Below, one piece after another: positions 25,137-34,454 of a stretch of DNA of 37,684 nt. This DNA is from JAISFI01 sp031553775. GTDB taxonomy: Bacteria; Bacteroidota; Bacteroidia; Bacteroidales; Azobacteroidaceae. The position numbers and the translations under genes were made by a program. Numbering within the stretch: the first letter of the stretch is position 1; each line of letters starts with the position of its first letter. The notes beneath the pieces are model-generated. The model saw only the letters and a program-made list of their open reading frames with translations, searched no databases and was not told the origin of the DNA. The stretch lies in assembly GCA_031553775.1 (NCBI GenBank), contig JAVBLA010000064.1, positions 1 to 37,684 on the forward strand, in the 5' to 3' direction.

Positions 25137-26330
25137 AGGATAAACCTGGTAAACCTATCAGTGTCCTGCAACTACCATCCTGGTACCTGCCTGAGGGAGG
25201 GCAGTTCTGTAAAGAACAGTCAAAAGCATTACAGGCTGCCGGACTCAATGTAAGTATCCTGGCCAATGTTATACTACCCTGGAAGAAATACAAATTTGAT
25301 GCAATCCGGTATCCCTGGTGTAGTTTTTTATCTGTTGAGGATGGCATACAAACGTTCAGGCATTATTTACGAAGGATGCCAGGCTGGCACTCATTCAATA
25401 TCAAAAGATGGATTCTTCAAACCGAAAAATTAGTCGATAAATACATTATATTGTATGGGAAACCGGATATCATTCACGCACACAGCTCCATGTGGGCGGG
25501 TGTTGTTGCAGCTAAAATTAAAAAAAAAATACGGAATACCTTATGTTTTAACCGAGCACCAGGGATTATTCGGCCAAAAAAGTAATTTTTCCAGGGAACA
25601 AATTAAAGATGCATATATCCCTTTATACCGGGAAGCTTTTTCCGGAGCAGATTATATTATCCCTGTATCAGAGCAACAAATTCCTAAAATAAAATCTTTT
25701 TTGTCCAAAGAGGTTCCTTTTAAAGTTATTTCCAATATGATTGACACAACTTTTTTTTATAAAAAAGAAGTGGACAGAAACGATCAGAAATTTATTTTTT
25801 TCGCAGCCAACAGCTATTTCCAGGAAAAAGGATATGATATTTTATTACCCGCGTTCGATCTTGTTTGTAAAAAATCGGACCAGGTAGAATTAAGGATTGC
25901 CGGCAGATATTTTTCAAAACCTGAGTTTCAGAATATCCTGAAAAATTGCGAATATTCTGATAGAATAACCTTCTGTGGTTATCTATCTCCATCCGGAGTA
26001 CGTGAAGAGTTATGGAATGCCAATGCATTTGTCTTGTCCAGCAGAACAGAAGCACAACCCCTCTCTTTTCTGGAAGCTCTGAGTACCGGAAAACCTGTTG
26101 TTTGCACCGAGGTAGTTCCTACCGGCACTTTTCTGGATTTTTGTGGTTACCGTGTTCCGGTAGAAGATATAAATGCATTGGCTACTGCCATGATTAACAT
26201 GACAATCAACTATCAGGATTTTGATAAAAAAAGGATTGCGGAACATCTCAGGGATTTAGCATCGCCCGATGTGGTAGCCTGGGAGATTTACCATATATAC
26301 ACAGAAATATTACACTCCAAAAACCATTGA
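25124..26330 (+). pseudogene. Group 1 (GT4) glycosyltransferase interrupted by a one-base frameshift
   Basis: From ATG 25124 the frame reads a glycosyltransferase N-terminus (VLQLPSWYLPEGGQFC) to about residue 135, then leaves the frame at a run of ten A (25520-25529). The correct continuation (YGIPYVLTEHQGLFG) is in the next frame. Removing one A restores a single 401-aa protein from 25124 to 26330 that ends normally. The C-terminal half has the GT4 E-x7-E motif in RTEAQPLSFLEALSTGKPVV. It would add a sugar to a surface glycan or lipid from a nucleotide sugar. Read as given, translation stops at 25585 after 153 aa. The run of ten A may be a slipped-strand switch, may be rescued by transcriptional slippage, or may be a sequencing error. 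Confidence 0.8.
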
Positions 26331-28112
26331 TTTCCACCGGAGAAATGTAAAATATCGCCAGATCAACAGGATTTTTCTTTCGTCCCTTTTGCTAAAAATA
26401 GAATCCCATTGCTTTAACAGCAGGTTTTTATCCATAATATTCAATTCATCCTGCACTTCTGCAATATATTCCCTGATCAAAGGATTCAACCGGATAACCC
26501 AGTCGACAGCCGGTGAAGGGAAGCCCATTTTATCTTTCCGGTCCAATACAGGTTGCGGCACTATCCCTTTCATAGATTCACGGAAAATCCATTTGGAAAC
26601 TCCCCGGTGCATTTTATAGCAAGAGGGAATCGACAACGCATATTCAATCAATTCCAGGTTTTCCATCAAAGGGACTCTTGCCATTATACCTACAGATTTA
26701 CTGATCCTATCTTCCCAGTGTACCAATGTATTCATCCAGTCGCCACACACATATTCACTCAGCAAACGGTTCAGGTTACCTTTCAGCAAAGGGGCATTCT
26801 GCCATAAATACGCTTTTGTAGCTGACAGAAAATCTTTTGTTAACAAAGAAAATTCAGGATGATAACGCAATAAGAGCGACCGGGAAAGCATATCCGGAAA
26901 ACACCGGGTTTGGAAATCCTTACCGATTGTTTTTACCAGTCTTGAATATCCTCCGTAAGCAGAAACATACTTTAATTCTCTTAAAAAATCATCCGGATAT
27001 TTCCGGGCCAATTCAGATAAGTAAGAGGGATATAGTGCCGAATAGCCGGCAAACAGTTCATCACCACCCTGTCCGTCATAGATAGTAGAACATTTCAACT
27101 CTTTCGCTTTTTTCATCAACAGCAGTAATACTGTGGTACTGGTACCGGTTACAGGCCGGTTATCTGCACGGATCAATTCAGGGAAAGCGTCCCATATCAT
27201 TTTCTCGTCTATAAAAAAAGCCTCTCCACTCAACTGATAATGATCGGACACCTGCTTTGCCCACTGATATTCATCGCTGTGTGCATAACCGCTCACAGAC
27301 GACAAGGGTATTACATTTTTACGGTTCCGTACGGTTGCTGCCATAGAAACCAGGGATGAACTATCGATACCTCCACTCAGGCAAAATGCCATTTTTTCGT
27401 TTTCCGGCAGAATCTGTCCGATTGTTTCCAGCAGGAGCTCCCTCAGTTGTCCGATGTATTGTTCTTTTTCTTTTTCAGAATAACGGGTTATTTTTGTGCT
27501 GTATACAATCTCATAATACTTTTTCACCGAAAGTTTAGCAGACAACAGATTGAACACAAAATAATGCGATGGCAGCAATTCTGATATTTCATTGATAAAA
27601 CGATTATCACTCGAGTTATCCTTCCAAAGGATATGATTTTGGATGGCATCCGGATTGATGGTGTATGTCAAACCCGGCAAATCCAATAAATCATTTTCTT
27701 CGGAAGCAAAAGCCATCCAATTTTTGTTTTGCACATAAAACAGGGGTTTAAGTCCAAACCGGTCCCGGGATCCGAATAAAATATTCTTTTTCGCATCATA
27801 GATTACAAACGACCAGGATCCGTTTAATTGTACAAAACAATTCTCACCCCAGATGATATAGGCATGTAAAGCGAGTGCTGCATCATTTTTGCCATCCAAG
27901 GTATATCCTTGCTGCCGGATTTTCGACAGCAGGATCTCTTTTCCATACAAAGAACCTTCAAATGCAATACAATATTCTTCATTAAAAGAGTAATTGTACC
28001 TTACAAGCAAATTTTTCTCATGAATACACTGAGTACGATACCAGTGGTTCTGCTTCAAACTCTCCTGCATGGGGAAATCATTCCCTCCTATTGCAAAAAC
28101 CGGACTGTTCAT
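26310..28112 (-). CDS. Asparagine-synthase-like amidotransferase lacking the N-terminal Cys
   Basis: A 600-aa protein. The C-terminal domain is the AsnB ATP-pyrophosphatase: PP-loop CLSGGIDSSSLVS (246-252 core) and DGQGGDELFAGYSALYPS. The N-terminal part keeps the second half of a class II glutamine-amidotransferase fold (EGSLYGKE, GSWSFVIYDAKKNILFGSRDRFGLKPLF at about 99-125) but begins MNSPVFAIGG, with no Cys2 and no MCGI start, so it cannot hydrolyse glutamine by the usual route. It would use ammonia, or form an amide on another substrate. It ends the minus-strand glycan operon, 3 nt after the GNAT-like gene, and overlaps the convergent glycosyltransferase by 21 nt. Related Cys-less proteins are known as synthetases of amide bonds other than Asn. 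Confidence 0.8.
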   Translation of the reverse strand: MNSPVFAIGGNDFPMQESLKQNHWYRTQCIHEKNLLVRYNYSFNEEYCIAFEGSLYGKEILLSKIRQQGYTLDGKNDAALALHAYIIWGENCFVQLNGSWSFVIYDAKKNILFGSRDRFGLKPLFYVQNKNWMAFASEENDLLDLPGLTYTINPDAIQNHILWKDNSSDNRFINEISELLPSHYFVFNLLSAKLSVKKYYEIVYSTKITRYSEKEKEQYIGQLRELLLETIGQILPENEKMAFCLSGGIDSSSLVSMAATVRNRKNVIPLSSVSGYAHSDEYQWAKQVSDHYQLSGEAFFIDEKMIWDAFPELIRADNRPVTGTSTTVLLLLMKKAKELKCSTIYDGQGGDELFAGYSALYPSYLSELARKYPDDFLRELKYVSAYGGYSRLVKTIGKDFQTRCFPDMLSRSLLLRYHPEFSLLTKDFLSATKAYLWQNAPLLKGNLNRLLSEYVCGDWMNTLVHWEDRISKSVGIMARVPLMENLELIEYALSIPSCYKMHRGVSKWIFRESMKGIVPQPVLDRKDKMGFPSPAVDWVIRLNPLIREYIAEVQDELNIMDKNLLLKQWDSIFSKRDERKILLIWRYFTFLRWKSMVFGV

Positions 28113-28115
28113 TTT

Positions 28116-29090
28116 TTACACTTCTTGTCGTTTAAATAAATATTTCTTGACAAAATACATCAAAATCCGATAGTATTTTTTTCTATACCAGGACCATTCC
28201 CCATTATAAGCATAATAGTTTCCTTTAATACCGTTTTTAAAACTAAAGACATTTCCCTGTGGTCCGGGAGCTTGTCTTCCCATATTAAAGATTTCACAAC
28301 CATTTCCTTTCAGAAACTCCAATAGCCGGATGTAAATTAAAAAAGTAGCGCCATTATTCATTGCCTCTTTCGTTTTTGCCCGGAAAACAGATTCCCCGTA
28401 TTTATTCCGCCGGTAATACACGAACGAAGCAATCTTTTTCCCTGCTTCATTTTTCAACCAGACCAGATGAAAATCAGGATGAACAAGCAAGCTGGAAAAT
28501 TGAAGGTCGCTAAACCGATGTCCGAACTTTTTATCCTGCAATAACTCGTGGTACATCCCTACAAAATCACGAATATCATCTTCCGATACAGGATCTGCAA
28601 TTTCAAAGAACAGTTGATGTTTCGATGCTTTTTTCAGATTCCGTTTCCAGTTAGAAGATAATACAAGTTCTTCCCTGAGATCCACATCTTTGGTAAGATA
28701 ACAGGAAAACACTCCTACGGGACGCATAAATCCGGCCTCTCTCATCCCTATTTCAAATGAAGGATGATAAGGGGTATTCGAGTTAATTTCAATAAAATCG
28801 TATGATAAAAAGGAAGTTACATCACGATAAAACGATTTGATCTGATCCGGAACAATATCAGCAGAGCGAAAGCATTCACCTTCAATTTGCAGCATCTTCA
28901 GCCGGAAAAACTTTTTTTCATGCGCCAGACAGGCAATGGAGGGATTCTCCAAGTCATCTACCAGCAAAAGGATTCCATCCGGTTTCACCACATGAATATA
29001 ATCATACCAACCTTCACTTTGCGTTAAAGGAACAACTTCAAAATCACGGATGATTTCATAAAATTGATGCTTATCGGATAAAACTACCAT
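28116..29090 (-). CDS. FemAB/GNAT-like acyltransferase
   Basis: A 324-aa cytosolic protein with two-domain FemAB/GNAT layout. The C-terminal half has the characteristic pattern around SFVYYRRNKYGESVFRAKTK then ATFLIYIRLLEFLKGNGCEI and NMGRQAPGPQGNVFSFKNGI. FemAB members add an amino acid to a lipid-linked precursor; related enzymes in polysaccharide clusters acylate sugars. No catalytic residue can be assigned with certainty. It lies in the glycan operon between the ArgE-type gene (6 nt upstream) and the asparagine-synthase-like gene (3 nt downstream). The second FemAB-like gene in the operon (31530-32429) is different in sequence. Confidence 0.72.
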   Translation of the reverse strand: MVVLSDKHQFYEIIRDFEVVPLTQSEGWYDYIHVVKPDGILLLVDDLENPSIACLAHEKKFFRLKMLQIEGECFRSADIVPDQIKSFYRDVTSFLSYDFIEINSNTPYHPSFEIGMREAGFMRPVGVFSCYLTKDVDLREELVLSSNWKRNLKKASKHQLFFEIADPVSEDDIRDFVGMYHELLQDKKFGHRFSDLQFSSLLVHPDFHLVWLKNEAGKKIASFVYYRRNKYGESVFRAKTKEAMNNGATFLIYIRLLEFLKGNGCEIFNMGRQAPGPQGNVFSFKNGIKGNYYAYNGEWSWYRKKYYRILMYFVKKYLFKRQEV

Positions 29091-29096
29091 TTGTAA

Positions 29097-30164
29097 TCAT
29101 TTATTCAACTCCAGACCATCCAGAAGTTTCGTATATAATGCAATAGCCTCCCGGATTTCATTCAGGCAGATATATTCATCTGCCGTATGGGAGCGGCCGG
29201 AATCTCCCGGGCCTATTTTAAGAGATGGAAAAGGCATCATCGCCTGATCTGATAATGTGGGCGATCCGAAAGGTGATTTTCCGAGCAGTATCGCCCGTTG
29301 CACAAACGGGTGCCGGATATCTATCCCGGATGAACTCAACCGAAACGAACGGGCTTCTACCGAACATCCTGCATGTAACCGGATATATTGAAAAAGTTCT
29401 TCATTGCTGTAGCATTCGTTACTCCGGATATCCACTGTAAATTCGCATCTGTCGGGAATGACATTGTGTTGAGTCCCGGCATGCACCATCGTCACTGTCA
29501 TTTTTACCTTTCCCAGCCATTCGCTGGCTTTCGGGAATTCAAATGTTTTAAACCATCGGATACATTCGAGCGCCTTATAAATTGCATTTTCGCCTTCCTC
29601 CCTGGCTGCATGACCGGATTTTCCCGGCACAACACAGTCTAATACCATTAAGCCCTTTTCTGCCACTGCCGGCTGTAATTGTGTGGGTTCACCCACAATG
29701 GCAAATGCTACCGGAGGTAAATCCGGCAATACACTTTCAATTCCGCCTTTTCCTGAAATTTCTTCTTCACAGGATGCCAGGAAAATCAGATTATAACTTT
29801 GTGCTGTTTTTTCCAACACAAGAAAAGCATGCAACAATGAAACCACACTGGCCCCTGCATCATTACTGCCTAAGCCATACAGTTTCCCATCTTCTTCCTC
29901 CGGAGTAAAAGGATTCCGTTGCCAGGAAGCCGACGGCCGTACCGTATCGATATGGGAATTCAGTAAAATGGCAGGTTTTGTTTCTGAAAATGAAGAAGAA
30001 AAGCACCAGAGATTATTTCCTTTTCTCTGAGGTTTCAAACCCCGTTCCTGCAGATATTTTTCCAACAAATCGGCTACACCCTGTTCCTCCTTGCTAACGG
30101 AAGGTATCGCAATCATCGCTTTCAGGAGTTCAACGCTATCGTAGTATATTACATCGTCACTCAT
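29097..30164 (-). CDS. argE: M20 family metallohydrolase, acetyl/succinylornithine deacylase-like
   Basis: A 355-aa M20 dinuclear zinc hydrolase. Zinc ligands and catalytic residues are visible: LLNSHIDT, GSNDAGASV, the catalytic SCEEEISGKGGIE, a GEPTQLQPA motif and the C-terminal RSHTADEY. The protein resembles the ArgE type found in Bacteroides, which removes an acyl group from acylornithine in arginine synthesis. It lies in a polysaccharide operon rather than in an arginine cluster, with a 6-nt gap to the next gene and a 9-nt gap to the flippase. Other M20 peptidases (DapE-like) are possible but fit less well. Confidence 0.78.
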   Translation of the reverse strand: MSDDVIYYDSVELLKAMIAIPSVSKEEQGVADLLEKYLQERGLKPQRKGNNLWCFSSSFSETKPAILLNSHIDTVRPSASWQRNPFTPEEEDGKLYGLGSNDAGASVVSLLHAFLVLEKTAQSYNLIFLASCEEEISGKGGIESVLPDLPPVAFAIVGEPTQLQPAVAEKGLMVLDCVVPGKSGHAAREEGENAIYKALECIRWFKTFEFPKASEWLGKVKMTVTMVHAGTQHNVIPDRCEFTVDIRSNECYSNEELFQYIRLHAGCSVEARSFRLSSSGIDIRHPFVQRAILLGKSPFGSPTLSDQAMMPFPSLKIGPGDSGRSHTADEYICLNEIREAIALYTKLLDGLELNK

Positions 30165-30173
30165 ATTCCCGTA

Positions 30174-31466
30174 TTAAGGTGAAACGCCGGATGAACGTTT
30201 CTTTTCATATCGCAAAATTAGCAAATAATACCAAACAAACTGCATCGAAACAAAAATAGAACTAACAATGGAAAATGCGATGATTGCAGAATAAAAATTG
30301 TGGGTATAAATACCGATAAAGATCGCTATCAGCCGGCATACCGTATGAATAAATTCAATGATCATCGCCTGTTTCTGTTTGAAAAAAATCACCGGCAAGA
30401 AAGAAAATGTTCCGGTAAAAAGTGTCAGAAAGAACCAGGGCATCAAGATTTTAAGACTTTTTGCCGCCTCTGTCCATTCGGCTCCGAAAACATATGTTGT
30501 AAGCGGAGTGACAACAAAAAACAGCAGAATAAAAACTGGAAAAAAGAACAGGAATATTTTCCGGAAAAACTGGCGGAACAAAGGTAAAACAGGCGCTTTT
30601 TTGTTATACAACTCTGCCGAACGCTGAAAGAAAACCTGATTCATGGAAGAGGTGATCAGATTCACCGGACGAAAACCGATAACCATTGCCAGCGAAAAAA
30701 AACCAATTACATTTTTTTCAAAATAAGGTGTCAACAACAATAATGGTAAATTTCCGGAAAGCATATCGATAAAAGAATGCGGCAAGGTATACTTCGGATA
30801 ATTGGCATAAGTAGCCGCCACTTTACGAATTCTTTCTTTTCGATAACCAGTGAGTAAGCAGAATACTCTTTTTTTATTTTTGATAAACAGTATAGATAAT
30901 GCACTGAAGAGGTTACCCAGGAAAAGAGCATATACTAAACCCAAACGAGTAAGACCCAATAATCCGAATAACACTTTTCCTGAACTGTTTACCGAATTCT
31001 GAACAATTTCGTACCGGCTGATCAACTCATATTTTTTTAAACGGTTGAACCAGCGGCATAAGGTGTAGCCGAAACCATAGAAAAAAACCAGAAAAGGCAG
31101 AAAATAAATCCCGTTACCGATAGATTCAATATGAAATAATCCCAGAACCTGTGTTTTAAATAAAATTACAATGCAACCCAGAAAAAGGAAAACAGTCGAT
31201 GCAATAAGCATACAAAGATGGAAAACAGCCGCGGCATCTCTATGAGATTTAGGAAGAATAACCGCACCATCGTATTTGCCTGTCGAAAGCACAAAAAACA
31301 CGCTGCAAATACTCATAAAAACATTAAATGCACCAAATTCTTCCGGAGAATATAAGCGGGTAACCAACGGATATACAACCAATGCAATAGCCTGGGAAAT
31401 AACATTGGCTGAAAATAATTTCATAATATTTTTCCTGAATTCCGATGCAAAAAATGATTTCAGCAT
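30174..31466 (-). CDS. Polysaccharide/oligosaccharide flippase (Wzx-like)
   Basis: A 430-aa integral membrane protein with about twelve predicted helices. It fits the MATE/polysaccharide-transporter superfamily: the N-terminus (SANVISQAIALVVYPLVTRL then EEFGAFNVF) is the usual start. Members flip lipid-linked oligosaccharide units from the cytosolic to the periplasmic side. It is the second gene of the glycan operon (upstream a FemAB-like gene, 63 nt away; downstream the ArgE-type gene, 9 nt). No polymerase (Wzy) or chain-length regulator is visible, so the cluster is incomplete within the window or the rest is elsewhere. Confidence 0.85.
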   Translation of the reverse strand: MLKSFFASEFRKNIMKLFSANVISQAIALVVYPLVTRLYSPEEFGAFNVFMSICSVFFVLSTGKYDGAVILPKSHRDAAAVFHLCMLIASTVFLFLGCIVILFKTQVLGLFHIESIGNGIYFLPFLVFFYGFGYTLCRWFNRLKKYELISRYEIVQNSVNSSGKVLFGLLGLTRLGLVYALFLGNLFSALSILFIKNKKRVFCLLTGYRKERIRKVAATYANYPKYTLPHSFIDMLSGNLPLLLLTPYFEKNVIGFFSLAMVIGFRPVNLITSSMNQVFFQRSAELYNKKAPVLPLFRQFFRKIFLFFFPVFILLFFVVTPLTTYVFGAEWTEAAKSLKILMPWFFLTLFTGTFSFLPVIFFKQKQAMIIEFIHTVCRLIAIFIGIYTHNFYSAIIAFSIVSSIFVSMQFVWYYLLILRYEKKRSSGVSP

Positions 31467-31529
31467 AATAACGAGGTCGATACATGAATAACGCTATTTT
31501 CCAATCGGTATTGTATGTGGTTTGTTTTA

Positions 31530-32429
31530 TTATTTCAATAAATTTACCGGGAACTTTGCGTACTCTATATTCAGGTAGTATTCGGGAACAGCTCCCCATT
31601 TCCGGATAAATTCGGCAACGCCGGGGAGTTCAGAACCTTCAAAATCAAAAATTTCCAACCGGTGGTGATACTGGCGAAAAAAATGATCCATAAAAAAATA
31701 CCTGGCATTTTTTGTCTTCCCATCCGGACTTTGTGCGCTTAGTACATCATAAACCCGGCGATGACTGGTAAATAAAAAACCGGAAGCCAGAATTTCGTCT
31801 TTTTCATCCAATAGCAAACAGGTAATCAGGTGCTTTTCATTATTCATCCGGTCTACCAACGCAGCCATTGTGTAATAATCTTTGTCTCTGAATGGAACTA
31901 AATGCCCATTCCAATTCCTGTAATTTTGTATCACAGTCCGGGAATCTGTTGTTTCAACTAATCTGAATGAATTTTCTTTCTGTAGCGTCCTGCGGACATT
32001 TGTGTGATAACGGGCCTTGATTTCATCGTATGAGCAATTAATATCTACTATATAGTTTGTCCGTCGTTTGGTTTTCAAGCCTTGACAAGTAAATAATTCC
32101 GGAGCATTAATATTCAGATTCAGGTATTTAATTTTCCAGGGAAGAGCTTGTAAAAATGCACAAAATATCTCATCAGACAGTTTTTTCCTGGAAAAAACGC
32201 CCAATTGCTGGATAAAATAAGGGTTCATAGAATAAGTAATCCCGTATTTGGTATTAAAAGGAACCGGCATCACAAACTCATAATCACCGGCTACTAAAGC
32301 ATCCCAATTTTTGGCTACAATATCCAGATACCAGGAATAAGCGTATATTCTGCCATTGGGAGCTTCATCGATCAAACAATCCCAACGTTTTTTATCGATT
32401 TCCCGGTTTTTTACATGGCGAATTTTCAT
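31530..32429 (-). CDS. FemAB-like GNAT family protein
   Basis: A 299-aa cytosolic protein, no signal peptide. It begins KIRHVKNREIDKKRWDCLID and has the FemAB-like core YHTNVRRTLQKENSFRL and ASGFLFTSHRRVYDVLSAQSPDG then FEGSELPGVAEFIRKWGA. Such proteins are common in Bacteroidota and are annotated as hypothetical or GNAT. Function is not known; the place at the head of the glycan operon suggests modification of a lipid-linked precursor. Promoter box TACCTTTG (minus, 32482-32475) lies about 46 nt upstream of its start. Confidence 0.7.
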   Translation of the reverse strand: MKIRHVKNREIDKKRWDCLIDEAPNGRIYAYSWYLDIVAKNWDALVAGDYEFVMPVPFNTKYGITYSMNPYFIQQLGVFSRKKLSDEIFCAFLQALPWKIKYLNLNINAPELFTCQGLKTKRRTNYIVDINCSYDEIKARYHTNVRRTLQKENSFRLVETTDSRTVIQNYRNWNGHLVPFRDKDYYTMAALVDRMNNEKHLITCLLLDEKDEILASGFLFTSHRRVYDVLSAQSPDGKTKNARYFFMDHFFRQYHHRLEIFDFEGSELPGVAEFIRKWGAVPEYYLNIEYAKFPVNLLK

Positions 32430-32474
32430 TTTTCAGTTCCTGTTATATCCTTTTTCCAATCAGCTCTTTACATG

Positions 32475-32482
32475 CAAAGGTA
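32475..32482 (-). promoter_or_regulatory. -7 box of the glycan operon
   Basis: TACCTTTG on the minus strand, an exact TAnnTTTG. It drives the five-gene operon 32429-26310. Confidence 0.55.
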
Positions 32483-32526
32483 AGGATTCATTTAAGATTA
32501 ATGCGAATATTCCGGAATAAAAGCGT

Positions 32527-32534
32527 ACTTTTGC
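32527..32534 (+). promoter_or_regulatory. -7 box (TACTTTTG) of the acyl-CoA synthetase gene
   Basis: An exact TAnnTTTG match 24 nt before ATG 32559; divergent from the glycan-operon promoter. No exact -33 box. Confidence 0.55.
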
Positions 32535-32558
32535 AGCACATTTTTATATAAACGGCAA

Positions 32559-34358
32559 ATGAAATATCATCTTTTATCGGAACTTATTCACGAAAGAGCG
32601 ACTGTTTTAGGGGATAAGGATGTCATCAAAAGCAGGGATAAGCAAACCGGGAAATGGACGGGTATTTCATGGAAAACTTTCTCTTCCAAAATACTGAAAT
32701 TAGCAGAAGTCCTGGTAGAATGGGGCATCCGTGAAGAAGACAAAATCGGAATATATACCCAGAATAAAGAAGAATGCCTGACTATCGATTTTGCAGCCTT
32801 CGCTATCCGGGGAATCAGTGTACCCATGTATGCTACCAGTTCCATCGCCCAGATAGAATACATCATCCATGAATCGGAAATCGCCTTACTGTTTGTAGGC
32901 GAACAGTTCCAGTACGACAATGCATACGAAGTACTGAAAAAAGGAAAAACCCTGAAGCAACTGGTTATCCTGGATAAAGATGTAGTTAAAGACAAAGAAG
33001 ATACTTCATCTGTTTATTTTGAAGATTTTATTACGCGGGAAACCCATGCTTCGGAAGAAGTGAGCCGGAGGAGAAAGTCTGTCGGAAAAGAAGATATCGT
33101 ACATATTGTCTACACTTCAGGAACCACCGGAGAACCGAAAGGGGTAATACTCAACCATACCAACTATATGGAGGCAATGGTGATCCACGATATCCGGCTA
33201 AGCTATCTTCCGGAAGAGGGATTATCAATGTGTTTCCTTCCGCTGACCCATATCCTGGAAAAGGCATGGAGTATTTATTGTCTCCATAAAGGATATACAT
33301 TGGCCGTGAACCTGGATCCGAGAGAGATCCAGAACACCATCAAAGAAGTGAAACCGAATGCCATGTGTAGCGTTCCCCGCTTCTGGGAAAAAGTGTATGC
33401 CGGCGTACAGGAAAAAATTGCCTCTTCAAGTCCCCTGGTCAGGAAAATTTTCATGGATGCATTGAAAACAGGTAAAAAATATGTTTTCAGATACCGGAAT
33501 AAAGGCAGCAAAGCACCCTGGGGATTACAACTCAAATTCTGGTTCTATGATAAAACAGTCTACAACATACTGAAAAAAGCTGTCGGAATAGAAAACGGCA
33601 CTATTTTCCCTTGTGCGGGAGCTCCCCTGTCGGATAATATCAACAGTTTTATCCAATCGGCCAACATTCCCTTAATTTACGGATACGGACTTACGGAAAC
33701 GACTGCCACAGTAAGTTGCTTTCCGAATACCGGATTCTCTATCGGAACAGTAGGCAAAGTAATGCCGAACGTACAGGTAAAAATCGGCGAGGGAAACGAA
33801 ATCCTGATCAAAGGGAAAACGGTGATGCAGGGTTACTATAAAAAACCGGAAGAAACAAAAAAAGCTTTTACGGAAGACGGATGGTTCCGCTCCGGCGATG
33901 CAGGCTATCTTACAGAAAGCGATGAAATTATTATCACCGACAGGATCAAAGACCTGTATAAAACATCTAATGGAAAATATATTGCTCCCCAACAGATAGA
34001 AATGCGATTGGCAGAAGACCGCTATATTGAAACGGTAGCTGTAATCGGCGATAAAAGAAAATATGTTACGGCCTTGATCGTACCCGCATTTGCCGAACTA
34101 AAAGCTTATGCCAAAGAACAGAATCTTCTCTATGAAAATATGGAAGATCTATGCCAAAAAGAAGAAATCGTCCAATTGATAGCTTCCCGCATAGAGCCGT
34201 TACAACGTGAGCTTGCCAGTTACGAACAAATCAAGAAATTTACTGTCCTCCCAAAAGACTTTTCTATCGATTCGGGAGAACTGACAAATACATTAAAATT
34301 AAAAAGAAGTTTTCTTCTCGAAAAATTCAAGAAAGAAATCGAAAAAATGTACGAATAA
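32559..34358 (+). CDS. Long-chain fatty acid-CoA ligase (AMP-forming)
   Basis: A 599-aa member of the adenylate-forming family. Motifs: P-loop-like YTSGTTGEPKGVILNH, the GYGLTETTATVSCFP substrate-binding motif and the adenylation-domain motif WFRSGDAGYLTESDEIIITD then a conserved Lys near the C-terminus (LTNTLKLKR). Members join a fatty acid to CoA through an acyl-AMP, in the cytosol. The FadD group is indicated by length and the LACS-type motif; chain length preference is unknown. It stands alone, transcribed away from the glycan operon, with a heptamer repeat region before prfB. Confidence 0.9.
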   Translation: MKYHLLSELIHERATVLGDKDVIKSRDKQTGKWTGISWKTFSSKILKLAEVLVEWGIREEDKIGIYTQNKEECLTIDFAAFAIRGISVPMYATSSIAQIEYIIHESEIALLFVGEQFQYDNAYEVLKKGKTLKQLVILDKDVVKDKEDTSSVYFEDFITRETHASEEVSRRRKSVGKEDIVHIVYTSGTTGEPKGVILNHTNYMEAMVIHDIRLSYLPEEGLSMCFLPLTHILEKAWSIYCLHKGYTLAVNLDPREIQNTIKEVKPNAMCSVPRFWEKVYAGVQEKIASSSPLVRKIFMDALKTGKKYVFRYRNKGSKAPWGLQLKFWFYDKTVYNILKKAVGIENGTIFPCAGAPLSDNINSFIQSANIPLIYGYGLTETTATVSCFPNTGFSIGTVGKVMPNVQVKIGEGNEILIKGKTVMQGYYKKPEETKKAFTEDGWFRSGDAGYLTESDEIIITDRIKDLYKTSNGKYIAPQQIEMRLAEDRYIETVAVIGDKRKYVTALIVPAFAELKAYAKEQNLLYENMEDLCQKEEIVQLIASRIEPLQRELASYEQIKKFTVLPKDFSIDSGELTNTLKLKRSFLLEKFKKEIEKMYE

Positions 34359-34423
34359 TAACCTGATTGACAATCAAAAAATTAATGCCTGGCCATACGG
34401 AAAATTCCCGCCAATCGTTAATT

Positions 34424-34450
34424 TTCAATTCTCAATTCTCAATTCTCAAT
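34424..34450 (+). repeat. Heptamer repeats (TCAATTC)n before prfB
   Basis: TTCAATTCTCAATTCTCAAT and onward is about four copies of a 7-bp unit, ending 4 nt before the prfB ATG. The same unit in reverse complement occurs at 20008-20026. Confidence 0.65.
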
Positions 34451-34454
34451 TAAA

